From positions 32,146,413 to 32,210,412 of the forward strand of contig CM064434.1 of the NCBI GenBank assembly GCA_032690845.1: DNA of 64,000 nucleotides. Direction: 5' to 3'. This DNA is from Eleusine coracana subsp. coracana. Lineage: Eukaryota > Streptophyta > Magnoliopsida > Poales > Poaceae. Shown piece after piece: positions 20,286 to 31,371 of the stretch (positions within the stretch are counted from its first letter, which is position 1; each line of letters starts with the position of its first letter). The position numbers were made by a program, and so were the translations under genes. The notes below the pieces were generated by a model that had not been told where the DNA came from, did not search any database, and was given only the letters and a program-made list of their open reading frames with translations.

Positions 20286-21991
20286 TGTTGACACTTCTTA
20301 ACGTCACACCAGAAATATTGCTATCCCGGGCAATGGTGCCAGAAATGCTTGTTGACACTTCTTAGTGTCGCACCGGAAATATTACTATCCCCGGCAACAG
20401 CGCCAGAAATGCTTGTTGGTATTTCTTATGATCATAGATAAATCCGCAAGCGCACAGATACCGATGTAGCACTTCACGTAGGAGTATTCCAGGTTATCGA
20501 ATCACAGGGAACGTGTGTGTATTGATCCTCTAACTAATCCGTCCAAGGACAACAAGATATGGTAGGCAAAGGTAGAGAGGATTCCTAATGGTTAAGATCC
20601 TATAATAAGATTGGTTCGGTCTTTACTTCTTACTTCGGGCACCGGCTTACCCCTGCATCCACAGGCGACTCCGGCCAACAGCTCTACGACGTACCCGAAC
20701 GTGGAGGATTACTAAGGCCGGATAGGGCTGTCACCACCTACCGACTACCTCTAACAAACCGTGGGGCACGCGGCAAACAAAGGTAACCTCTAGCCTAGAC
20801 ACCACGTCTACGCTATCAAATACTATCCTAGTCTCGGATCCACGCTTATAGAAGACTAAGATACTATAATTAAATAGAGCGATGATCCCGTAAGCAATAA
20901 AGGAAAGAACTTACTTAAATAAGAAACTTAAATACCAAAGAGGAAACATGAACACTTACTTGAAAAAGAAAGCATCCGTCGAGATACAAGCATGGGGAAG
21001 ATCGCCGACAAACTCGGCGCTTCATCGAACTCTCCCTCACTCTCTCCCTATTTTCTAAGCACTTTGGCAGTGCTAAAGCCTTTTGAAGTGGAGCTCTATA
21101 CTCTTCTTCTTGTGTGTTCTTTTTCTGCCAAATTCCCCCTCTATTTATAGGTGGCGGAGACTTGGCGGGTCCTTCAAGGTGGAGGAGAGTCGATGGGCGA
21201 AAATTCCCCCGTCGGGCGGCAGGCCACGCCGGGCGGCCATGTGCCGAGTGACATGCACCGCCGGGCGGCAGCCCAAGCCGGGCGGCCACGGGATTTGGTC
21301 GGTTTCCAACCGACTCGCTTCGGACGGCTCAGATCTTGTCTTGATGGCGGTTCCTTGGTCAGTTTCCCCCGAAATCTCCGTTTTGGGGTCGGTAAGCCTC
21401 ATGGGCTGATAACCCTGGGTGGCAAACCCAGGTCGAGCGGCAAGCCCAAGCCGGGCGGCCTGGCAGGTCGGGCGGCAGCCTGTGCCGGGTGGCAGCCCCT
21501 TTCGGGTGCCGACCCCCTCCGGTTCATGTTTTAACATGTCCAAGTTATGCCACATGAATGCCTCCTTTATTTCTCCACTTTTACCCTCCTTAGTCCGCGA
21601 ACGGAAAACGGCCTCATGATGGAGTGTTTTGCAGGGTCGGCGGGGTCGGATGGTTCAGCCTGATGAGACTCTGTTTTAACCAGCCAGGTGGCTGATTTCA
21701 GCCTGATATGACCTTGTCGGCTAAGTTCTGATTTCAGCCATCACGACCCTGCCGGGCCCTGATTTCAGCCTCATACGACCCTGTCGGCCAGCTGTTTTAC
21801 GGTAGGATCGGTCGACGGGGCGTTTCTTCATGTTTTTGCATATTTTAGCTCTTTTATACCAGCAAACACATGTCTCACCAAAACTCGTGGAAATGGTTAA
21901 TAATAAACTGCTACCACTAGTTTGTTTATTCCTTTTATGTTGTTTATGCAGGGATGTGACAGTCAGATTTGGCATTTAAGGACCGTCAACA
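20286..21991 (-). repeat. ATH2 LTR, 5' copy relative to the element
   Basis: Starts TGTTGAC (20286), with two 64-bp units at 20286-20413, and ends CCGTCAACA (21991). TATA on + is CTATTTATAG at 21141-21150. It is close in length to its partner (1706 against 1707 bp) and collinear with it throughout, including both GC-rich clusters. Confidence 0.85.
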
Positions 21992-21996
21992 TTGGA

Positions 21997-22500
21997 GATG
22001 GCCCGGATGATGCTCGATGAGCATATGACTCCGAGGTGGTTCTGGGCTGATGCCACTTGCACTTCTTGCTATGCTACCAATCGGATTTTCTTGCGCTCAA
22101 TTCTTAATGTGACTTCTTATGAGCTACGTTTTGGGACGAAGCCATCTGTTTCTCATTTGCGTGCTTTTGGTTGCAAGTGCTTCATTCTGAAGCGTGGCAA
22201 TCTTGATAAGTTTGAGTCGAGATCTTTTGATGGCATCTTTCTTGGTTGCTAACACCATCGTAGAGTCCTGCAATGTAACCTTTGATGAATTAAACTCTTG
22301 TGCAAGCAATGTGATTGAGACTGCAGGTACCAAGGAGATGGAGGAGAGCATCTTTGTAGAAGAGGACCTACAGGTCTTTGACGATGATAATGATGATTCA
22401 CTTCATCTTTCATCTGAGCTTGATCCTGCTGCCACCACCACTCCAGCAGAGGGTCCAGAAGCTTCTACATCTACCAGCAGCTGTCGAGTGAGCTCCAGCT
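21997..22500 (+). pseudogene. COP1 integrase C-terminus and linker (broken)
   Basis: Continues the integrase after ATH2: MARMMLDEHMTPRWFWADAT, TSYELRFGTKPSVSHLRAFG and CKCFILKRGNLDKFESRSFD, the conserved tail of Copia integrase. A stop or frame change near 22250 precedes an acidic Asp/Ser-rich linker (22300-22490). Together with 16274-16738 this shows that ATH2 inserted into coding DNA that had already lost its central part. Confidence 0.82.
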
Positions 22501-24180
22501 GTGGTTGAGAGGGAGGTACGCTCTGAGAGAGAGGTTCCTCACCACATTCAGCGTCAACATCCACCTCAACAAATGATCGTTAATCTCAATGAGAGGACAA
22601 CAGGGTCAAGGTCTGCATATCTCGCCTGCTTTACCAATTCTCTCTTTGTTGCAACCTTTGAACCCCGGGTTGTTGGACATGCACTATCTGATGAACATTG
22701 GGTTAATGCCATGCATGAGGAGTTGGAGAACTTTGAGAGAAACAAAGTGTGGACCCTAGGAGAGCCTCCTGTTGGTGTCAATGTCATAGGAACCAAATGG
22801 ATGTTTAAAAACAAGCATGGGGAAGATGGTGAGATTGTTAGGAACAAGGCTAGGCTTGTTGCTCAGCGTTTTAGTCAAGTGGAGGGCTTAGACTGTGGGG
22901 AAACCTTTGCTTCTGTTGCACGCATAGAAGCCATTAGGATCTTGCTTGCATTTGCTGCCTCTAAGGGCATTAGACTCTATCAAATGGATGTCAAGAGTGA
23001 TTTCCTAAATGGTTTCATAAAGGAAGAGGTTTATGTAAAACAACCACCTGGCATTGAGCACCACAAATAACCAAATCGTGTGTACAAGCTTTAGAAGGCT
23101 TTGTATGGGCTAAAACTAGCACCTAGGGCATGGTATGTTAGGCTTAAGACCTTCTTGCTAGAGCGTGGGTATATCATGGGGTGTGTGTTGATAAAACCTT
23201 GTTCATTCTAAAGCATGGCAATGACTTTCTAATGGTTTAGATATACGTGGATGATATCATCTTTGGTGGTTCCTATCATGATCTTGTGTCCACATTTCAG
23301 GAAGCCATGGAAAGTGAATTTCAGATGTCGATGACGGGCGAGCTCACCTTCTTTCTTGGGCTTCAAATCAAGCAGTGCATGCAAGGCACTTTCATCCATC
23401 AAGCCAAGTACACAAAGGATCTCCTGAAGAAGTTCAACATGGTCAATGTGAAGCCATTGTCTACACCAATGTCCACTACAACGGCGCTTGACCCTGATGA
23501 AAACTATGAAGCAGTGGACCAAAGGGAGTACAGGAGAGCTCCCTCTTGCACCTGACAGCGACAAGACCCGACATGTGTGTCTTTGTGCTCGCTTTCAAGC
23601 TTCCCCAAGGGTGACTCATCGCAAGGCTGTCAAGCGCATCTTTAGGTATCTCAAATACACCCTTGAGTTCGGTTTGTGGTACTCTGCTTCCTTATCTCTT
23701 GATCTCATTGGGTATTCGAATACGGACTTTGTTGGGTGTAGAATTGATAGGAAGAACACTTCTGGTACTTGTCATTTCTTGGGTACTTCTTTGATCTGTT
23801 GGTCTTCTCATAAGTACTCGAGTGTAGCCCAATCCACCAGAGAGGTTGAGTATGTAGCTGCCGCTAGCTGCTGCTCATAAATCCTATGGGTTGTATCTAC
23901 CATGAGGGACTATGGGTTGACCTTTAGGAGTGTTCCACTCATGTGTGATAACTCCAGTGCCATATGCTTAACCAAAAACCCAATCCAACATGGTAAGGTC
24001 AAACACATCAATGTGCGATTCCACTTCCTGGGAGACAATGTGGAGAACGGGGATGTTGAGCTCAAATACATCGACACCAGAAACCAACTAGCTGATATCC
24101 TCACCAAGCCCCTAGATGCTTCTAGACATGCTTTTCTTTGGGGGGAATTTGGTGTGTGTCATGCTTATGGCATCCTTTGA
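22501..24180 (+). pseudogene. COP1 reverse transcriptase and RNase H (broken)
   Basis: The RT opens near HWVNAMHEELENFERNKVWT, with VIGTKWMFKNKHGEDGEIVR and LYQMDVKSDFLNG, where MDV holds the first catalytic Asp. It stops at 23068-23070 and then continues in other frames. The YVDD box is at about 23241-23252 (ATATACGTGGATGAT), followed by MSMTGELTFFLGLQIKQ. RNase H pieces follow (LIGYSNTDFVGCR, STREVEYVAAASCC, PLMCDNSSAICLTKNPIQHG), ending DTRNQLADILTKPLD and a final stop at 24178. At least five interruptions make it non-functional. Confidence 0.85.
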
Positions 24181-25522
24181 GGGGGAGTTGGTGTTCACTT
24201 GTATATATGTATCTTACCTTTTATGCATTGCATCTCATATGTAATATATGCATTGGTAGATGAGCTTTGATTCTTATGCTTTCTTGCATTTCTCTTTGCT
24301 ATGTTTGAGCTTGAGCTAAGTTGTGTGGATGTGATGGTAATCTCTCATGCTTAGATTTTCTAGATGGCCTGTTATAGATTGATGTGAGCAACTTGCTAAT
24401 CTTAAAGGTAAACTTAGCTTCTTGTGAACCATATGAACTAATCTTGCTAAAACTTGCTCACCATGTGTATAATTGCTTTTATCCTTGTTGAAACTTGCAT
24501 TGAGGCTAGTCTAGATGATATCTTGGCCTTGGCACCTTGTGTTTGTGAAATGGAAGACTTTGCAAATGTTTAGCTCATGATGGGACATTGTGGGAACGTG
24601 TGTTCCTTTTGCCACAAAGGCATGCTCTTTTGTCTTGTGAATAAACCATGGATAATCTGCTAAGTGCTTTTGATCAAGAATAATTCTAAAATGCTAAATC
24701 CAAACATTGTGACTTGAGGCCTCGGGGTGTTTGTCGTACCTAGTCGTGCGACCCTCCATATGGATAAGAGGACACATGAGGATAAACAATAAACACTTGA
24801 TCAAATGAGTCTCTGTTGCATATGTGAGTGTTTGTAAAGCTTATTTTCTAGGAATACTTGTTGCCCTATTGTGATTGAAACTAGCTAGTTTCTTATGATT
24901 CACTTGATGCTTGTTTTGCCTTGAATGGGAGTACTTACACATGTGGTGGCAGATTTTCTCATGATAAGCAAAATTTGATTCTCTCTAAGCTAGTCAATCT
25001 TTCTTCTTAGCTTGTATAGCACTTGGTGTTTATACCTTGCTACCTATTTTTGATCTTTGTATGATTGTGAGCTATTGCTTTTACACTTCATGGCTCTATA
25101 TTTATGGGTAGCAAAGTTAAATGCTTGTTTGCATAATTGTTGAAGCTCCTTAGGTTTGCATTTTCATGTTTTGCATGTTTGCTTCTTCTTTGATGAGTTC
25201 ATTGCCAAGGGGGAAGAAAATATTGGGTCATGCACAAATTATGCTAAGAAACTTAAAATGATCCATTTTGCACTACATGAAACCTACCACACGTTGAGGG
25301 GGAGCATATCATGATCTTGAGCGTTTTCTTGCACTTTTCACATTCTTTGTGTCTCAAGTTGCTTTCTTTGCCAACTCTTGGTTTTGTGATCCCTACTTTG
25401 CTGAATGGCTTGTTTTCACCTTTTCTTTGGGTTTGGCCATTTGGATGAGTTTATTCGGTTTTGCATTTCATGCTCTAATCTTGTGCATTTGAGGTTGTCA
25501 ATGTACTCATCAAGGGGGAGAT
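24181..25522 (+). other. COP1 3' noncoding region with repeated purine tracts
   Basis: 1.34 kb without a gene. It carries four AGGGGGAG-like tracts: right after the stop (near 24180), near 25208, near 25297, and the LTR-proximal one at 25512-25520. Multiple polypurine-tract copies in a long region between pol and LTR are an established Sirevirus feature. The rest is T/G-rich unique sequence. Confidence 0.7.
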
Positions 25523-26637
25523 TGAGAAACCATGTGGATATGTGTCATGGTTTGCAATATATGTGATGAGTAATTGACTTGAGCAAATTTGTGTTTTAGT
25601 TGAAATGCGGGAATCCGGGGAATGCATGTGTGTGTGCATGAGTATTGTTTCAACTAACCAAAGTTGGTGGAGGTATTGGTGATATTGTAGGAGTTGGGAA
25701 ATGTTTTTTCTTGTCTCATGATGTGTAGGTCACTGGAGTCGACTTGGCGGTGAACGGCGAGAGGATCAGGCACAAGTAGGGGACTTGGGGCCGGACGATC
25801 GGGATGCCAGGTGAAGTCAAGGGTGATCCACACCGTACACGTGGAGAGGCAAGAAACATGGAAGGTTTCGCGGTTGAGCCTCAAAAGCGTGGTGGTGATG
25901 AAGACGGCATGTTGACCAAGTCAAGGCGAACAGGATGCCGGTTCAAGTGACAAGAGGGCCTAATGAACAGGGACTAGGAGAGACTTGCCGGTGGTCAGGA
26001 TCGCGGGACAAGGTGACACGAGTGAACATCGAGAAGTCACGCTTTGAGAAGCGTGCAAGGCGGTTTCCCGGTTTGGGCCTCAAAACCGGTGGTGGTGGTT
26101 GGTGGTGGACGTGGTACCATCACGGAGCTTTCTTTGAGATGAAGCAAAGACTTGAAGCATCCGATGGCATTCGGGCGATGAGGCAAAAGATGGATGGTTA
26201 TGCCCCTGGTCCAAAAATCGCATAATTTGGAGTTCATTGGATTAGTTTTTCGAGAAGATTTGCCAAAATCCCGAATATTTTCCTGTTCTATCGGGGTCGA
26301 TCGGCACTGCTGACAACTAGGACCGGCACTGCCAGTGGGTTGTAATACCCCGCACCTGCACTGCCGATGGGGCCAACCTACACTGCCGATGGCCCTGATC
26401 AGCACTGCCGGTGGTGGTCCAGTAAGGTCAGGTTTTTGAGTCACTTTGCTACTTTGAGTCCTTGTTGTTTATGGTTGTTTCCGCTATGTTTCTTTGCTAA
26501 GGTTGATCACTCCTAGGGCTCCTACATCACGAGTTGGTGTGTGTTGTTTGGTGATCGGTTCGGAGGTTGGCTTGGGTTTTTTTTTGGGATATAGGCCAAA
26601 TTCTCTTGGAGAATTTTGATTGGCTCCCATTCACCCC
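25523..26637 (+). repeat. COP1 3' LTR, main part
   Basis: Begins TGAGAAACCATGTGG and matches the 5' LTR, but jumps from TGCCCCTGGT (26210) to CCAAAAATCG (26211). It so skips 516 bp present in the 5' LTR (12338-12853), including the TATA box. It is interrupted at 26637 by COP2 and finishes at 43304-43330. The palindromic CGGCACTGCCG-type cluster persists (26300-26420). Confidence 0.88.
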
Positions 26638-28584
26638 TGTAAGGATCATGACCATTGAGGTCACCTCGAGGTATGGAGTTTTGGTGATGCATGACAAACA
26701 TAAAATGTGACTAATATCTACAGGAGTGTTGTTCGTGTAGAAAACCCTTTCTATCTTATGATGATTGTCTACGGCGTCCTTGGCAATGGATGACAATGAA
26801 CGCAAGCATGGAGGCTTGTGAACTTGATGGAGTACAAGGGTTGATGGAGATGGATCAAAGCGAAGAACAAGCTATGGTGCAAGTGTTTGGAACACTTGAG
26901 TAGTTGTTAGGGCTTTGAGTCCATATGAAAAACCGGACTATCAAGAGGGTCTAGGTCATTCTCTTAGGTCATGTCTAGTCGGTGATGTGCAAGGTTCCTC
27001 GGTGAAATCATAGGCACTAGGTGACAGTGGAGAAGCCAAGGAGCTGTTCGGAGAAGCCAGGAAACCAAGTCAAGCGAGGACAACAAGTTTCAGCTTCTGA
27101 AAGTAGTGACCGAACAGAGGGGTCAGAGGTGACCGGACTGTACAGTCACTATGCGGAGTTTTCAAGGACTTAGCGTGAGGAGCAAGGACTCTATCTGCAA
27201 GAGACTCAATACAGACCGGACAGTCCGGTCTGCTGACCGGATGGTCCGGTTAGTAGGAGTGCAGGGACGATAGAGAGGATGCAGTTTGCGGACCTCCCTG
27301 GAATGGAGAGAGAAAGAGGACTGGACGGTCCGGTCCAGTGATTGGATAGTCCGGTCAGTACAGAGGATTCCTTGGACAGGGAGCCAATGGCTGGGAGAGC
27401 CATTACCAGAGTGATAGGACAGTCCAGTCAGGCAGTGACCGGACAGTCTGGTCAGTGTGTCCAGAAAGGCAATTTTGTGGAGCAACGGCTAGTTTGAGGT
27501 TGGGAGCCTATATAACTTTGTTGTTGGGGTCTTGGAGACCTCTCTTGGACAGAGAAATACCTAAGGTTAATTGGTAAGGTCCAAGAGGAAAAGAGGAGAG
27601 AACTAGGAAAGGATATTGGATATCTTGAGAGTGCTAGTGAGAGTAACATGGAGTGATCTTGCACATCTAAGGCTAGGGTTTCCTTGAGGGTGTGATCTAG
27701 GTTGTTACTCTTGGTCTATGGTGAGACCTAGACCGGTTAGGTGTCGGTGATCGAGCCTATCGTGATTGGTTGTGAAGGCCATCACAAGTTTGTACACGGT
27801 TTGAGCCCACCGTTGGAAGCGGCATCAATAGTGAGCGCCCGTGTTGGCTCGGGGTGTCCGACAAGTTCTCGTGGGAGGCGAGATTGTGCCTTGTGCAGCG
27901 GTGATGCACACCGTGTCTTCACTCGAGGAGTGATTGCGGGCTCGTGGGTGAGAACTCCACTTGGTGGCGGGAGGTACCGGGACTCCGGCAGGAGTTGTCC
28001 AACGAGGAGTAGGGGAAGGCGCCATCCTTTTGAGACCTCGGGAAAAAATCATGAGCCATCTCTTACTCTACTTCTTACTTTAATGCATTACCTTCCGCAT
28101 TTACATACCATGCTATTCATACTTGTGTGCTTATCTTGCTCTAGTTGACTACCTTGTAGAATTGCATGAATAGGCTTCTTTACTTGCTGGTAGTGCTTAG
28201 CCTTCATACTTGATCACAAGCATGTATAGGTGTTGCTTTGGCTTGATTGATCACCCTAGTATGTATTGTGTTACTCATGCTTGTATGCTTTCTATATGCT
28301 AGTTGATCTAGTAGCTTTGATTGAGTATAACTCCTTGCTAGATAGTTGTTTGCTTCCGCATATATTTGGTAACTAGCTTGCATAGGAGTTGTATTGTGTT
28401 TGTGTGATCCACTAGTATGCTTAGGTTGTTGTTCCTTTCATAAGTTCATTATCTTGCTAGTGTGATCACCACTAGGATTGTGTAGGAGTTGTTTTGAGTG
28501 GTCAGTTTTAGGAATTGGCGAATTTGGTACATAGTGCGAGTTTCTGATTCACCCCTCCCGCCTCTCGATCACTCGGTCCTTTCA
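26638..28584 (+). repeat. COP2 5' LTR (1947 bp)
   Basis: TGTAAGGATCATGACC to GGTCCTTTCA. Six copies of a 17-bp palindrome of the type GACCGGACAGTCCGGTC (first and perfect copy at 27214-27230) lie between 27214 and 27460, upstream of the TATA box CTATATAACT (27508-27517). U5 is T/G-rich (28100-28500). The open frame at 27741-28148 is also in LTR sequence and has no protein features I recognise. Confidence 0.92.
27508..27517 (+). promoter_or_regulatory. COP2 LTR TATA box
   Basis: CTATATAACT lies within GGGAGCCTATATAACTTTG, shortly after the palindrome cluster. The 3' LTR has the same box at 35645-35654. Confidence 0.65.
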
Positions 28585-28586
28585 AG

Positions 28587-28599
28587 TGGTGTCAGAGCC
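28587..28599 (+). promoter_or_regulatory. COP2 primer binding site (tRNA-Met type)
   Basis: TGGTGTCAGAGCC lies 2 bp after the LTR end. It differs from the usual TGGTATCAGAGCC by one A-to-G change. Confidence 0.85.
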
Positions 28600-28652
28600 A
28601 AGTGCTCATCATAAGGCTTAACCGCCTTGAGTAGTGACCGTATTGAGTTGGG

Positions 28653-30305
28653 ATGTCATCCCATTCGGGGACGGGTCATGGCTCATGGAAGGATCGCTTT
28701 AAAAGCTACCTAAATGCCATGATTCCGGATGAGTTGATGGATACTCTTGTGGAATTTTCCAATACCTTTACCGATGGTCATGTGTATGATGATTGTGACG
28801 ATTGCATGGATGTGCCTTCTACTAGTGAGTGCCTAGACTCTTCTAGCAATGACTTGATAGATTGCTCTACTAGTATGCCTAACATGATGATTGATAATGA
28901 TGTGTCTCTTGATCTTGCTTGCTCTACTAACATTGATGATGTTTGTGAGTCTCCTATTGATCATGCTAGTAGTTCTATTGTTGAGGAGTTCTTTGCTTTT
29001 AATGCTAATGATAGTGAGGACTTACTTGACTCTCTTATTCGCTTGCAAGGTATTGTGGACAGGATTGGGGCAACTTCTTTCGAGCTTCCCAAGATTGTGA
29101 TAGTGGAGAAGATCCTCTCCTTAGTTCCGAGTAGCAAGCTCTTCTACGTCACACTTGACCTTCTCATGGAGAAGAGTCCCTCTGTAGAAGATGTGATTGA
29201 GCTGCTCTTCAAGGGAGGAGACTGCCGCAAGCTGGCATGGAAGAGGACATTCAAGGCAACTCATGAAGCATCCTCGACCAAAAGGAAAGGAGTAGCTTCA
29301 AGCTCAAACTTCTTTGATCCCTCCACAAGATTGTCTTGCAACAACTTTTACAACCCCTTTGGAGCAAGACATACATCGGGCACTTCGTCAAGCTCTACCT
29401 CAAGTGTCATTCCAAGTCCTACTCCAAGCATTTTGAGTGGACCGAGCATTGGTGTAGGTGGAGCACCAACAACAATGCTCGCTCGATCATTTGAGATGAT
29501 CAATCTTGCGGCTTCGGCTCCGACGCCTCCACCTCCTCTGCTCCCTCCACCACAAGATCATCTTTGGCATCTTCGTCGAGCTCACCAACAAGACCTCCTC
29601 TTTGAACTTGGTGAATTTGTGAGAAATCCAAATGATGACCTTTGTGAGAATCTATTGAGCATCTATGATCTTGTGTGTAGGATTAACTCTTTCAGGGGAC
29701 TTCGGAAGATTGCACCACATGAAGTGATTGACAAGCTCCTCCAACAAATCACAACTCCTGAGAGGAGTTTCTTACTTGAGGAGGTAGTCAACAGGAGACA
29801 TGAGCTCTCAATTGAGAGAGCAATGGAGATGATACTCGTACTCCACTCTCAAGTGGGACATGTGCTTGAGCACATCACTGTACTCTATGATCCTTCCTAT
29901 TACTACATCAACCTTGACAATGTGCACATGGGGGATGATCATGGACATTGGAGATATCATGCTCCTCACTATCCCATTAGGAGGAGACTATTGGATGGGA
30001 TTGCAAGAATCCTTACCTATGAGGATGGTCTCATTGCTCGACATCATGAGGTTAGTGCTAGTCAATCAAGTAATGCTTTGGATACTAACTCCTCTTCCTC
30101 TAGTGCATGTCTTATGGCTACTACTAGGGTCAACTACAAGAGTGGAGGCACTCATTGGATTCTTGATAGTGGGTGCACTAAACACATGATCGGGAAGCCA
30201 ACCATGTTCACCACCATTCATGAAGATGAAGAGAGTGAGAAGGTGACTTTTGGGGATAACTCAAAAGGAAGAGTTAGGCTCGGGCAAGGTGGCCATCACA
30301 CATGA
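28653..30305 (+). pseudogene. COP2 gag and protease start (frameshifted)
   Basis: 550 codons open from ATG 28653. Residues 1-110 are acidic. Residues about 117-186 (SEDLLDSLIRLQGIVDRIGA onward) and about 316-394 (DDLCENLLSIYDLVCRINSF onward) look like two versions of the same helical gag module, separated by a Ser/Pro-rich spacer (210-305). I see no CCHC zinc knuckle. Near residue 505 the Copia protease site WILDSGCTKHMIG appears, followed by VTFGDNSKGRVRLGQG. Frame is then lost near 30290, and the downstream frame takes over from about there. Gag would form particles and the protease would cut the polyprotein. Confidence 0.75.
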
Positions 30306-31371
30306 CCTCCATCTCTCCAAGGTCTTCCTTGTGGAAACCCTCAACTTCAATCTTCTATCTATTGGTCAACTTTGCGACATGGGTTTCAAGTGCACATTTG
30401 ATGAGAACGATGCAACCATTGAGAATGCCAAGAGAGGGCTAGTATTTCATGGAGTGAGACATGGGAACTTGTATGTCACGGACTTTAAGTCAAGTAATAT
30501 GCCACCAAGCACTTGCCTATTCACCAAGGCATCCAAGGGATGGTTGTGGCATAGAAGACTAGCACATGTTGGAATGAATCAGCTCAAGAAGATTGTCAAG
30601 AGAAATCTAGTTGAAGGAATCAAGGATGTGACCTTTGAGAAGGATAAATTGTGCAGCGCTTGTCAGGCAGGGAAACAAGTTGCATCCTCACATCCCACCA
30701 AGTCATTCATGTCTACATCTTGTCCTCTAGAGCTCTTGCACATGGACTTGTTTGGGCCAACACATTACAAGAGTCTAGGAGGCAATCTATATTGCTTGGT
30801 GATTGTTGATGATTTCACGAGATATACTTGGACCTTCTTTCTTGTGGACAAATCTCAAGCTAGTGGTATCTTCAGAAAGTTTGCTAAGAGGGCAAAGAAT
30901 GAGTTCAATGTTAGCATTGTGAAGATAAGGAGTGACAATGGGATGGAATTCAAAAACACCACAGTGGAGGAATATTGTGACAAGAAGGGGATCAAACATG
31001 AATTCTCCGCTACATATACTCCTAGGCAAAATGGAGTAGTGGAGAGGAAGAACAAGACGCTCATCACTCTTTCTCGTGCCATGTTGGATGAGTATGGAAC
31101 TCATGAGAAGGTTTGGACGGAGGCAATCAACACGGCTTGCTACACCTCCAACCGTGTCTATCTCCACCGTTTGTTGAAGAAGACACCATATGAGCTATTG
31201 GTGGGATGGAAACCCAATGTTTCCTATTTCTGAGTCTTTGGATGCAAGTGTTACATTCTCAAGAAGAGGAGAAAGCCCGGGAAGTTTGAGAGCAGAACTT
31301 ATGAAGGCATTCTTGTTGGGTACCCTGGGACTTCTAAAGCATATAGGGTCTACAACTCCACCACCGGATGT
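30291..31371 (+). pseudogene. COP2 integrase (one nonsense codon)
   Basis: Open from about 30291 to TGA 31231-31233, then in the same frame beyond. The zinc finger is complete: WHRRLAHVGMNQLKK, then CSACQAGKQ. Catalytic residues are all present: D in LLHMDLFGPTH, D in IRSDNGMEFKN and E in NGVVERKNKTL. The tail has YTSNRVYLHRLLKKTPYELL and, after the stop, VFGCKCYILKKRRKPGKFES. The TGA stands where related proteins have Arg (CGA), consistent with C-to-T change. Of the integrases here, this has the most complete active site. Confidence 0.88.

Larger units (their letters stand above)
16739..21991 (-). mobile_element. ATH2, short reverse-strand derivative of the ATH1 family
   Basis: Two LTRs (16739-18445 and 20286-21991) flank only 1.84 kb of internal DNA, against about 6.0 kb in ATH1. 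In reverse orientation it has the primer site (20260-20277), the first 38 codons of gag, a junction into the 3' noncoding block, the purine tract and the LTR. Most of gag and all of pol are missing. Both LTRs carry the TGTTGAC end plus two 64-bp primer-site units, as in ATH1. Flanks are GTGGA (16734-16738) and TTGGA (21992-21996), a 4/5 target duplication. It could move only with proteins supplied by another element. Confidence 0.88.

Noticed and set aside
16739..21991. TGTTGAC/GTCAACA ends as terminal inverted repeats of a DNA transposon
   Set aside because: Each inverted pair bounds an LTR; primer site, purine tract and 5-bp target duplications fit an LTR element.
27741..28148. Possible gene in the COP2 5' LTR
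   Set aside because: Present in both LTRs and broken in the 3' copy; no domain; part of the transcribed LTR leader.
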